Assembly (NCBI GenBank): GCA_010645155.1
Contig: CM021315.1
Coordinates: 4,481,811 to 4,545,810 of the forward strand
Length of the DNA: 64,000 bases
Reading direction: 5' to 3'
DNA from: Tigriopus japonicus
Lineage: Eukaryota > Arthropoda > Copepoda > Harpacticoida > Harpacticidae
Under the pieces are notes generated by a model. That model ran no database searches. It saw nothing but the letters and a program-made list of their open reading frames with translations, and was not told where the DNA came from. This document shows, one piece after another, positions 22,548-33,325 of this stretch (positions are counted from its first letter, which is position 1; every line of letters starts with the position of its first letter). The position numbers and the translations under genes were made by a program.

Positions 22548-25500
22548 TTTGGAGCAAGATGGATGAGCACAGAAAATTGAGAACAACAAGCAAGCAAGCA
22601 GAGTAGTAGTAATCAGGGAGTAAGATGGTCGGTCTTCTTACCCTTCTTGGGGTCCTTTTAGGGATCCAATTTCAATTCTTCACAGAAGATAATTTACCAA
22701 TCAATAACCTAGAAATGAGGCAAGTGAAACAAATTAAGGAACTGAGATCTTATTTGAGCCGTTACGCAAATTCCAGTTGTCGAGAGAGAGTGAAAGATAA
22801 GGCAATCAGCAGGTCATAAACACAAGTATTTACTTGTAGAATGTGGAAATGTGGAAGTTGTGGCTCTTGTTCTCACCTCATTTAATAGCTTCGTGACTAA
22901 TTGTGAGATCACACGAATCTTGCTTCATTTTCTGTGAGAAGCACATATCAATCCTAATCAATAATCTTGGATTTAATCAATTAAAAGGTGATGCCGAAGT
23001 GCAAAGCGTCTGGCAAGTTTGTCAGTAAACGTACGGAGAGCAAATTTCGGAGTTGAAATTTGATCTCGCATGAAGCGAACATCCGCAAAATAACTTCCGT
23101 CCATCCACCCATTTCTATCTATATTTCAAATACTACGCATTTAACTTGAAATGAGAGGACCTACAAAGCAAGCGTTTTCCATGACAACCAGTATTTTATT
23201 CTTTCGCAAATTTAAGATGTTCTACATTTCTCTACAAAGGTAATTAAACCAAAAAAGTACAATATTGAAAGTACAACTGACCTCAAATACAATTTTATTT
23301 CAGTTTTGGTCTCCTGAAGAAATTAGTATTATACCTAATAAATAGGCCAAATTTCCGGAAGCCCTGATGATGTACCCAGGTTTTACATGTTTAGATACAT
23401 TCTTTCAGCCTTTCAAGCATCTTTTTGTTCGACAATTTGTTAGTTACATTTGGCAACTTAAAATGTACTAAAAAATGGGTGGTCCTCAAGTTTTCAATCT
23501 TCATCAAGATTCGTTTTTGGGAACTATTGTTTTTTTTCCTTTTCAAGTAAAAATAGCGATCATCTCAAGTTAATTTGGACAAAGACAAAGCTTTCATCTT
23601 CCAACTCAGTCACGAACTTGGTTCCAAAACCTTTAATTTGGAATGACTAGCTATAGCATGACCATCTCAATGATTAGTGAAGCAAACAAATCCATTCTTT
23701 TGGTAAAATGCTATTACTTTTCTCAAGTCACTGCAATCAATTTCATTTTGGAGCATGTAATTGAGATTTTTGAACTACGATATACAAATGTGTTTCCTAT
23801 TGACTATTTGACTAAACAAGTCTCAAACTAGCCATTTTTGGTTGTTATATTCTGAAAGCGAAGCTTCATCCCGAGTTGCTATGAAGTAAAGAAAAATGCA
23901 ATTTAGCCACAACTTGAACGATCATAAATACACCTCTAACAAAATATGGAAGGTGTATTAACTCTTTTTGAAACCATTGTAGCTTAATCTTTTAATCTGC
24001 TTCATTTGTAAACTATGCTGCTTATCTTTTCTTAACTTGGCTTTAAGATATGACGCATATGTTTTCATTGTGAAGAAATATGCACCTTGGCAAAACATGA
24101 CCTGGACGAAAGTTCTTATCAAGCTCGGTATCACATCAAACTGAAATATTACTAGCTTTACTTTCGCATTTCAAGGCGTCTGGACGTTTCTGCTTTAAAA
24201 AACATCGCGCCACTCAAACCCATCTTAAACAACTCGGTTTTAATGTTTAATGGCAATGGGCTTAAAAATCTTACCTCATCCTTTTCTGCATTCCGTTTGA
24301 AACACAAAACGAACTCTTCTATTAGAATGTGTGTTCGCTCACTTGATATGGAATCAAGATCATAGAGCAAATGGAGTCGAGGGTGTTGTCCAGACAAGTG
24401 CAATTCTGATGGATGGATGCATAGAGAGATGGATGGCGGACAAGGTGAGCTAGAAGCCAGGAAAATTGTTCTTACAGTCCTGGACCAGATTGATGTTTAC
24501 ATTTTTTGGCCCAGGCCGGCCTACAGGGTTGCCGATCGTTTTGGCAAAAAATGGGCGCATTTGTGGACCAATCTTGGATGTCTCAAAATGGGATCACTTT
24601 TTAAATGCTGCTTAGGTTTAATCTGAAGAAATAAAAATAAGTCGGAACATTATGTTTGCTACAAAAACCTCACATTAAAGTAAACCCTTAGGTGTAATCT
24701 TGAAAAATATCCCGTATGAAGGAGTTCACGGACAAATTGATAATTTTGTGTTTATAGCGAGAAGAATCTTAGTGGACATAAAAGCTGGTATGTTTAGCGT
24801 GCACCAAGGTGTGCTAGTAGCATTGACTTCAAGTCAACTTCAAGTCAACCTTCTCACAATTTGACCTTAACATAAGGTTTGATCGACGAGAAGCATGACT
24901 GGAAGCATGCAAAGAGGGAAGTTGTCCGGCGTCGTTGAAGCATTCCCATTCGAACACTTCAACGCCGATTGAACCAACTCCAAGCGAACTTCCTTTCAGT
25001 GTTTCTTCAAACTCGCTGTCAAAAATTGCCCACCTCCTGACCTGTTGTTGAGCGCGGAGTGGAAAAGGGTGCGAGGAAGAGACAAAAGGAGAAATGTGGG
25101 GTATCTGAAATCATGAGGTGACGGCTTTGAAAGCGGGCGAGGGAACGATCATAGATGTTCGGGAATTTCAAGATGGAAACGGACCGTCATATTCGAGAAA
25201 AGCCAAATCGATGGAGAAAACCAGGCAAGCACACTCTGAAGTAAACTTGCAAGTCACCTATCGAGCTTTGCCATCATAGCATACGAGCTAAAGAAACATA
25301 ACTTGGTAAATGTGATGGTAATTTTATCTATAAATTGGCAGACAGGTTTTCCTGTTGAGTGGCCAACATTTGAGGCATCAATGTTTAGTAGAGAACTGGT
25401 GAGGCTCTCTAGGGATAGGTAAGAAAATAGTTCAAAAGCTTGAGAGAACTTAAGAACCACTTCCTCAAAGAAAATAATTTCGTCGTTTTGGGTGGATTTT

Positions 25501-25600
25501 GAGTTTTGATTTTCAGCTTAATCAAACTTTGCACTCAAAAGTTATGAAGCTCCTCGCAAAAGTTATAAAAAGTTAGTAATTTAAGCTCCTCAAATCTCAG
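22548..25600. other. gene-free region
   Basis: I see no supported gene. An ATG ORF at 22625-22819 begins with a hydrophobic run but has no other support. Near 24835-24850 there is a short tandem ACTTCAAGTCA. A diverged copy of the 13.9-kb MITE core lies at about 24643-24720. An AT-rich stretch at 25480-25560 is similar to 26810-26870 (shared TTTTCAGCT and CAAAAGTTATG), so repeat material begins here. Confidence 0.45.
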
Positions 25601-25619
25601 ATCACAAGCATCAGCCTTT

Positions 25620-27636
25620 TTTCTGGAATTTTTACCGGAAGAGCGCTAGTCATTAATTCTAAATTCTCAGTAACATTAAGCTTTGAGGGGTAACATTCTC
25701 GACTCCCTGTTATGTTCAATTTCGGTGAAAACTTAATCTCAGACTTAAGGAAGCAATAAAAATTATCATCATAATTATAAAAAAAAAATCACGACTGTAG
25801 GTATTTTTTGTTTCTTTTACATAAAAAACTTTCCTGCATTAGAAAAGTCTAGCTTCGGCCCGTTCTAGAATATCGATCTCGTTTTGAAACAGCTTGACCC
25901 CATTTGGCAACACTCAAAGTCTACGAGGCGTGCACACTGCACACTGCACAGGCGTTGAGTACTCGTTCAGGAAGTCCATCTTCAGACAGGTCCGCGTCTA
26001 CCGTACAATGCCAGCCCAAACAAGAAGACATGGAGGGCAAGCCAACAAAGGAGAAGCAACACTGCCACTGAAAGAGTACGAATGGAATGGAATGGAACGA
26101 ATAGAACAGATGAACTTTGGCCAAGAGTCTTCCATGTACTTGTCAAATTGCTTCTTTCTTAATACATTCTTCGCAATTTAGAACTTGAATTTTGTCAAGT
26201 CTGACGAAAGATCTGTAATCTGCAACGCGCGACAAAACATTCTTTTGGTTGCAAAAACCTGGCGTTTTTTCAAAATGCCAGGTTTGGTTTTGGTTCAGAG
26301 AAAGAGCTCTTAACCAAAACCGAAAGTTTTGGCCAAAAAAGAGCTCATCTAGAGCTTGAAATCAGAAGATCGTTCAGACCCAAGAATCAAAAATTGACCA
26401 TTTTTCGACCATTGAGAGTTGTCCAATCGTGACGTGTCGAGGACTTTCTTCGAAAATGAGAACCATAATATTTTTTAAACAGTTTGAGATGTTTATTCAA
26501 CATATTTGAATCTCAAATAATTGAAGAAAAAAAATGGTGTAACTAATATTCCCTGATATGTTCATGCTAACTTTGCTTATGAAAGTGTTTTCACATGATT
26601 GAAAATCCCGCTTTTCTGCTCAATTTCCCCGAAAAGGTTTCCAAAAGGCAAAAAAATTATGTAAACAAGCACTCGTAATACAAACCAAGAAGCACTGGAA
26701 TCATGGAGTGGGAGGCTAGCAATGAGAATAATGATTTCCAGTAAGAACAATTCAATTACGTTCTTCTGCAAATGAGACCTTGCGTATGTTGACAGGAATA
26801 CGTATTTCAATTTTCAGCTCAATCGAACGTCGGAGACAAAAGTTATGCTCACTCAAAGTTCAGTGCAAATCCTACCGAGAATGAATGAACTAGCCCTTTT
26901 GTGGTAATCGTTTTACCACAAAAGGGCGAGTTCATTCATTCTATGCTCTCCTCAGTACATAAGGTTGAGAAGGCATAACTTTTCACTCCGGCGTTCGATT
27001 GAGTTGAAATTTGAAAAACGTGTTTTTCTCAATGCAAGCCAGGTCTCATTTGCAGAAGAACGCAAATGGTTCATTTCTGCTGGAAATCATAATTCTCATT
27101 GCTCGCCTCCCACTGCATGATTTCCGTGCTTCTTGTACAAACCAAGACACATAATCACTCAAAATACAAATAAGTGCAAAAAGGGCCTAAAATGCAAAAG
27201 AAAGCTTTATGCATCATATTTCCAGGCCTTGTTATGATGGTGCCTTCCAAAAAATAGGTAATGGACAGTGTTTGGTACTTTTTCCAAAACTATTTAACTT
27301 TTTATCTAACTTCTTATCTTTTATCTTACTTAGGCATCATTTTGTACCGCCGGTACGGCGCATAAAACAGCGGGATCTGCAATAAAATATATTGAAATAT
27401 TGAAGGTTGTTTTCAAGGAACGTCCAATTATTGAAATGTGCAAATGTATACTTTACTTTAGATCAAATATTCTGGTAATGACCAATAAGAATAAGTTTTA
27501 TTGCTTCCTTAGCTCTGAGATTAAGTTTTCACCGAAATTGAACATAACAGGGAGTCGAGAATGTTACCCCTCAAAGCTTAATATTACAGAGAATTTAGAA
27601 TTAATGACTAGCGCTCGTCCGGTAAAAAATTCCAGA
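25620..27636. repeat. composite inverted-repeat (foldback-like) region
   Basis: Outer arms 25620-25768 and 27491-27636 are about 95% identical inverse complements (for example ACTCCCTGTTATGTTCAATT against its complement near 27538). An inner palindrome is centred at about 26910: 26879-26907 and 26913-26941 match with one mismatch across a 5-base loop. Weaker pairing (about 80%) extends to 26690 and 27130. The inner centre is not midway between the outer arms, so the left side carries roughly 560 extra bases; I infer nested or rearranged elements. No transposase is encoded. Confidence 0.7.
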
Positions 27637-27739
27637 AAAATTGCCATTTTTATTCTTCACTGCCATTGAGATATCTATACGGCCACTTTTCTAAAAGAGA
27701 TGAGAGCAAAAAGTGCCACCTGACTTGGAATTTCATTTC

Positions 27740-28112
27740 ATAGAGGTTGTGAAGAATTGATTGTTGTCTTTCGCTATGGACGCTGCCAAGACCTGCCGCG
27801 TAGACATCGCTGTAGGCTAGCCAGCACTGTCCAGGCACTTAGAAAGAGACAAATTACCTAATATTTCAAGTAAATTTGCCAACAATGTCACCAACCAAAG
27901 TCCTTTTCCATCGGTAAACAATTATGATACTTACTTATCAGTACAATATCACACATACTGCGAAATAGTTAAAATTATGTTGAGTTATGTCTCTTCCCGA
28001 GTGCATGGACAATGCTGGCTGGCCTTTAGCGATGTCTACGCGGCAGGCTGGTGGGGCGGGAATAGAGGGGGACAACAAACAATTCTTCACAACCTCTATT
28101 GATCTGAAATAT
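27740..28112. repeat. inverted-repeat pair, foldback element
   Basis: Segment 27740-27840 and the inverse complement of about 28000-28112 share CTGCCGCGTAGACATCGCT and AGAGGTTGTGAAGAATTG, with small indels. They are separated by about 165 bases. No coding capacity. Probably a foldback or rearranged MITE. Confidence 0.6.
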
Positions 28113-28326
28113 TTCACCATTCTACAATTTTACCAGGGTGACCAAATTCATGTTTCGTACACAAAAATAAACGGCAAACACGAATGGACACAAGCGTTCA
28201 GAATACAAATGATTTTGAAGAAAGTGATGATCTTCAAAGACAGAAAAAGCTATTAAAATATTGAAAAACTTGCTCCCAAAGAAATGAATACGAATGGCGT
28301 TTGAAACCTTTTTCCTTGATAATAAC

Positions 28327-28981
28327 CAGGCCCACCAGATAGTTGTAAATTACATTTTACAACTGTATTTGTTTATACATATTACATATGTAATTACCAA
28401 AATCTGCGATTTTTGCCCAAAATTACATAAATGGGGAAAATTTTACATAAATGTGGTTAAATTGCCCGTTTCAATGGAACTATTATGGAAAAAATATGAC
28501 AAAGTCAAGATAAAGAAGCGAGAATAAACAGCGCATTACTTTTGTCACTAGGAATATTTAGGATATCATCAGGCCCGCTAATTGGTTGCAAATGACATTT
28601 TACATAGTATTTACAAAAATGTGCAATTTTTGTCCAAAACTACAAAAAAATGGAAAATTTGGAAAAAAATTGGAAAATGCCTATTCTGTTGAGAATGATC
28701 TACAGAAAGGATGTCAAAATCAAAATCCAAATAGAGGCAATTAAATTTTTAACAATCATGACAAAATATAATTATTTTAGCATCTGTTCCTACCTAAGAA
28801 ACAAAATTTAGATGATGCAAGTATCAAAAAGGTTAGTTTTTGAGGAAATATGTGACGAAATTACCAAAAAATTACCAAAATAATTATCAAAAAGCCCGAT
28901 TTTGTTACATTATTTCTCAAAAAAACTACCAAAAATAATACAGTTTCCAGCGAAATTTTTTACATAAATTTGGTGGCCCTG
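28327..28981. mobile_element. hAT-like non-autonomous element with 8-bp target duplication
   Basis: The 655-bp element begins CAGGCCCACCAGATAG and ends in the inverse, CTAT-free variant TTTGGTGGCCCTG. It is flanked on both sides by a perfect 8-base direct repeat ATAATAAC (28319-28326 and 28982-28989). An 8-bp duplication and ends beginning CAGG are hallmarks of the hAT superfamily. A second copy of the left end (CAGGCCCGCTAATTGG) sits internally at 28570, indicating an internal duplication or nested insertion. No transposase is present. Confidence 0.75.
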
Positions 28982-29953
28982 ATAATAACATAAACAAACT
29001 CGCATACCACTTTTATGGGTAACAGTTTTGATAGTTTTGGGGATATTGAGATGAATTTGGAAAGAAAAGTTTCAATTGGGGAGTTTCCCAAATAACTTAA
29101 GGCCTGGGGATTTATCAGAAGTTTTCAGTTTTCTAACAAAATTACTTCCTCTAGAAAAGTAAGAAAAATGAATGGGATTGCTGCCATTTTAGAATTTGGA
29201 ACTGTGTTTCTATTTTAGGAATTTTCGTCGTGATCATCCAAGAAGACAATCGAGGAATGTTTCAAAATTTCTGGTAACACTTTTCTATTCTTCAGCGGTT
29301 ATTCGTTTTAGTCTGGTAGCCACCCTTGTTCTAGGACAGCTAAGTGAGCTAACTCGAGAAACAGAACTCTAGCAAAAAAGGTAAACCAAAACGGACAGAA
29401 AGTGGCACTGAGGCGAATTTGAAAGAAACTGACAACAAACGAACCAAAATGGTGTTCGATAGCAAAAGTCACCTCAGAACAAAGTTACAACATTAGATTA
29501 CCCTCATTTTTTCATTTAATTCACCAATGATGCCTTGTCAAAACTGAATATTAACTACTATATACTATTTAGCAATATCGGGGCTACATATTTAAATTTA
29601 GTGAATGGATGGCACTAATCCAAATACATCAACTTCAGACAACTAGTTCAGCTGTACTCAAACCAAATTTCATGAAAATTGAGCGCATGCTTTTGAAATT
29701 GTGGCTCTGTGAATAAAAAATATGCGCTTACAGCACCAGTACGCATACTCTTTGTCGCAAAAACATCATTTTCAGTCAACGGTATATGGTCTGAAACTTT
29801 TGAAAATAATTAAATGACCAATATTAATATTTTGATAGGCCAAACAGGAGGGAGGCACTAGATTGAACAAATTCTTTGTCATCTTATAGTTTGAGTAGTT
29901 GATGTTTTCTTTTGAATCATTGCTCTTGCAAAATGCTGGAATGAATAATTGTA

Positions 29954-30058
29954 GGTAAAAAGGTCACAAGCAAAACGGTCACACGGTAATTAGGTCACAG
30001 TAAAAAGGTCACACGGTAAATAGGTCACACGGTTTAAAGGTCACACGAGAAAAAGGTC
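29954..30058 (+). repeat. left GGTCAC tandem array
   Basis: GGTCAC recurs about seven times at 14-17-base steps, each separated by GGTAAAAA-, GGTAATTA- or CAAAAC-type spacers. The array is the inverse complement in type of the array at 31105-31381. Confidence 0.8.
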
Positions 30059-31104
30059 TTGCAATCATTGCAACTAATGATGTTGGGCTGAGCATTGTGC
30101 TTTAAGTGGGGTTGAGACAATTTATTTGTCATGGTCTTTACTGGACGTTAAGGAAACGTCAGTATGTTACTTAACAGCAACAAACAATTCAATAAATCAA
30201 ATAACAAGGAGTTTCTCTTTAACAAAGGTATAGTTTATAGGTAATTTGAAGTTGTTCAAAAGTTAACACCAAAGCTCAAAGTTATACTGTCAAAATCTAC
30301 TTAGCCGTTTGTCTAAGTTAATATTACGACCCTCCTGTTTGGTCCTTTATGAATGCTGAATGAAAAAGTTGTTGAAAATAGATGAGACATGTAGATTTCC
30401 AAAATAATTTCTAATAACACTACTTCATCTCAGAATTTAATCAAAGGAAATTTTCAACTATTTGTTTTTAAGCATGTTTTAAGTAATATCATAGAATTTT
30501 TCCCCGTGACTTAATCAGCCAAAATTAAGTATTTGGCATTGCTTTCATACCTCAAAACTGGCCTCAAAAGTTTCTGGAATAAAAGAAATACTTCTCCAGC
30601 TCAAAAAAACACCTTGCTGACACAAGGGCAAGGTATTCCATGTCATAATTGATACAGTAAAAATTTGTAGTTTGTTGTATTGACAATTCATCAAATTTTC
30701 AATCAGTATAGGTACAATTTTCTTCCAACTTCTACCTAAGGACCCTTTAAAATGAAATGATATGGTTAATATGTTTTGGGAAAATATCTTACTTTTATTC
30801 TTTGTTTTTATTCTGTTGTGTGGCTTACTTCAGAATGGTTGCAAAAGTATGGAGCATGAGAGTAATGGAGATCTTTGCCACATAAAGTACAAAAGTAATC
30901 AATTGCTAATTGCTCATATTGCAACCTAAAAAGTGGTGATTAATGTCAATGATTTTGTACACTTTGTACAAGATTTGTTGAAAAAAAAATTTCGTTAATG
31001 CACGAGAAGATTGAAAGAAGTAAAAGTGTAGTTGTGCTCAACAACATTTTTTGAATATCATTTCAATTTGAAGTTTCATTGTGCCTTTCTCTGCTTTTGA
31101 ATTC
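30059..31104. other. non-coding segment between the opposed GGTCAC arrays
   Basis: About 1 kb of AT-rich sequence with no ORF of note. If the arrays are terminal repeats, this is the body of a non-autonomous element of about 1.4 kb. Confidence 0.45.
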
Positions 31105-31381
31105 CTTACCTTGTGACTTTTTACTGTGACCTATTTACCCCGTGACCTTTTTACCGTGACCTATTTACCTTGTGACCTTTTTCCCGTGACCGTTACCTTG
31201 TGACCTTTTTACCGTGACCGTTACCTTGTGACCTTTTTACCGTGACCGTTTTACCGTGACCGTTTTACCTTGTGACCTTTTTACCGTGACCGTTTTACCT
31301 TGTGACCTTTTTACCGTGACCGTTTTACCTTGTGACCTTTTTACCGTGACCGTTTTACCTTGTGACCTTTTTACCGTGACC
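31105..31381 (-). repeat. right GGTCAC tandem array (minus-strand sense)
   Basis: GTGACC recurs in a regular order: ACCTTGTGACCTTTTT followed by ACCGTGACCGTTTT, about 30 bases per double unit. Several units near 31265-31381 are almost identical, implying recent expansion. It is the opposed partner of the 29954-30058 array. Confidence 0.85.
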
Positions 31382-33325
31382 GGCAAGTTGAAGTAGCCCT
31401 AGCTGATTTCGGGCCGGCGCGAGAGCGCTTGAAAATTCAAAACAAGGCTTCGAGTGATTGCTGTTCATCCACTCGTTGATTTAGGGTGATGTGGTGAAAA
31501 GGTGGGCCAAATTTTGACGAATTTCCGTAAAATGGGTTGATGAAGGCTTCCAAATGGGGAGAAAGACCTAGAGCCTTTCAGTATAAACTTTCAGTTATGT
31601 GTTATGAAAATAGAGAAAGAGAGAAAAAATATTGAAATGTACTGTGCATATCATTAAACAATAGTGAACAATCGTTGGATCTGATGAAGGCTGTCAGAAG
31701 ATAAAACCAAACAAAACGGAATGGAAGCAAATTAAAGCTCATACCTAGTTCTGTTTTGTTTCAGAAATGATTTTTTACCACAATTGATACTTGAAATTTG
31801 CAATACGCCATTGTAACTTGTGACTGAGTAGGATAATGATGCGATAAGAGTCATGAATTGGACAAGGAACAAAAGCAAAGATCAAAAATCTGAACTTTTG
31901 AAAAGAAAATTGTTTGAAACAACTTAGTTTTCATGAAATTTAAATTGAATAGAAACTATACAAATGATAAAATAGAATGACTTATTGCTTGTTTTCTGTG
32001 CAAATTGGTACACCCATCTTGAGACTATTAAAGAAGAAAGTTAACCTTGTTCATCATGAAAGCGAATCCAAATAAGTCCTTTGTAGCCATAACTGATTTG
32101 AATGTTTTTAGGCAATATGTAAGGATAACCTTTGCACACACGATCTGTTGCTTCATTTTTGTTGGTTTCCAACTTGTTTTTTTACATATGAGAGGCTAAT
32201 AAGTGAGCAATGATTCTTTCTTCAACTTAAATAAAAAAAGAAAGTTCTTGACAATATTTGCAAATATGTGCAATATTTTGTCTGAAAAATTATATCAAAG
32301 AAATGAGGAGCCTGGTGTGCAATACCATTTTCATTATGTGCTATCATGTGGTTTGAGAACAATTGAGTAGACACAAAAAGCATTTGATAATTAATGCGAA
32401 CTTCATTTACAGTAAGAAGCAAGGTTGTTACATTGACCCTCAATGAAAATCATGTTAAAGTTGACACGTAAAATGCCTTGTTGAAATTACTTAGCGATAA
32501 AGAATGTGAACTAAGAATGCTGGGGTGGAAATTAACCTAAAAGAAATGGAATAGGTGTTCCCCAACATTGGAAATTTAGCATGAAGTTTTAGTCACCCTA
32601 GTAATACAGCTCCAAATATTGCACCCTGACACAAAAGTTTGACATGTTTTCGAACTTCTCAATGTATATTGGACACGTAACAACTAGAGACTAAAAGAAA
32701 CAACAAAAATTTTGCCTATTAAAGCTCAAAGGTTGCACGTGTTTTCCATTTCACTGGTTGCGCTTAAAGGACTTCGCCTTGACAGTGTTGATGGGTACTT
32801 TTTTTTGTCAAGCCGTTCGTATTTTAGAGTGAGTTGAATAATGTCAATGTTAAGTGGTAAACGTGGTTTACCCAAGAATGGGCGGCATTTAATTCATTTA
32901 AAGCGACAGAGACTCATACGAGAATGGGGTTGGGAAAAATTACCGATAAAAAAGTGAAAAATATGCCTATAAAACTTTCCTCTCTATTTGTGAGTCGGGC
33001 CGGGCCGTTCGGTACGTTCAAAAATGACAACAAGCAGCTCATGTCACATCTCCTTGCTAAGCATCCCTATCCCAGCTGATCTCTGTTTATATGAACACAT
33101 TCTGAAGCAAGTACGCAAGCAGATCAAAGAGAGGGACAAAGTCATCAATTCCATGTTGTGACGGGTCGCGACATTCTTGTGATTCTCTCTCCCTCTCTCG
33201 CCGTCTTTGTGTCTGTCTTGGAACCATTGGCTCATTGGCCAGGGTATGCACCACCATCGGTTCTAAAATCACGCCTCTTTTGGGCTCCTCTGGATCAAAG
33301 AAGAACCTCCCAATCTTTCCCCATC
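31382..33325. other. gene-free region upstream of the helicase gene
   Basis: No coding region supported. The promoter and any 5' UTR exon of the helicase gene should be near 33.0-33.3 kb, but I see no decisive core promoter motif. Confidence 0.4.

Noticed and set aside
22548..22589. Upstream extension of the acetylhydrolase N-terminus by 14 residues
   Set aside because: It begins at TTG, not ATG; the ATG at 22547 has a better context.
22625..22819. 64-codon frame with hydrophobic N-terminus
   Set aside because: No homology, no splice or poly(A) context; it lies in the upstream region of a minus-strand gene.
31105..31381. Regular repeat-spacer look of the GTGACC array
   Set aside because: The spacers are themselves repeated, so it is a plain minisatellite.
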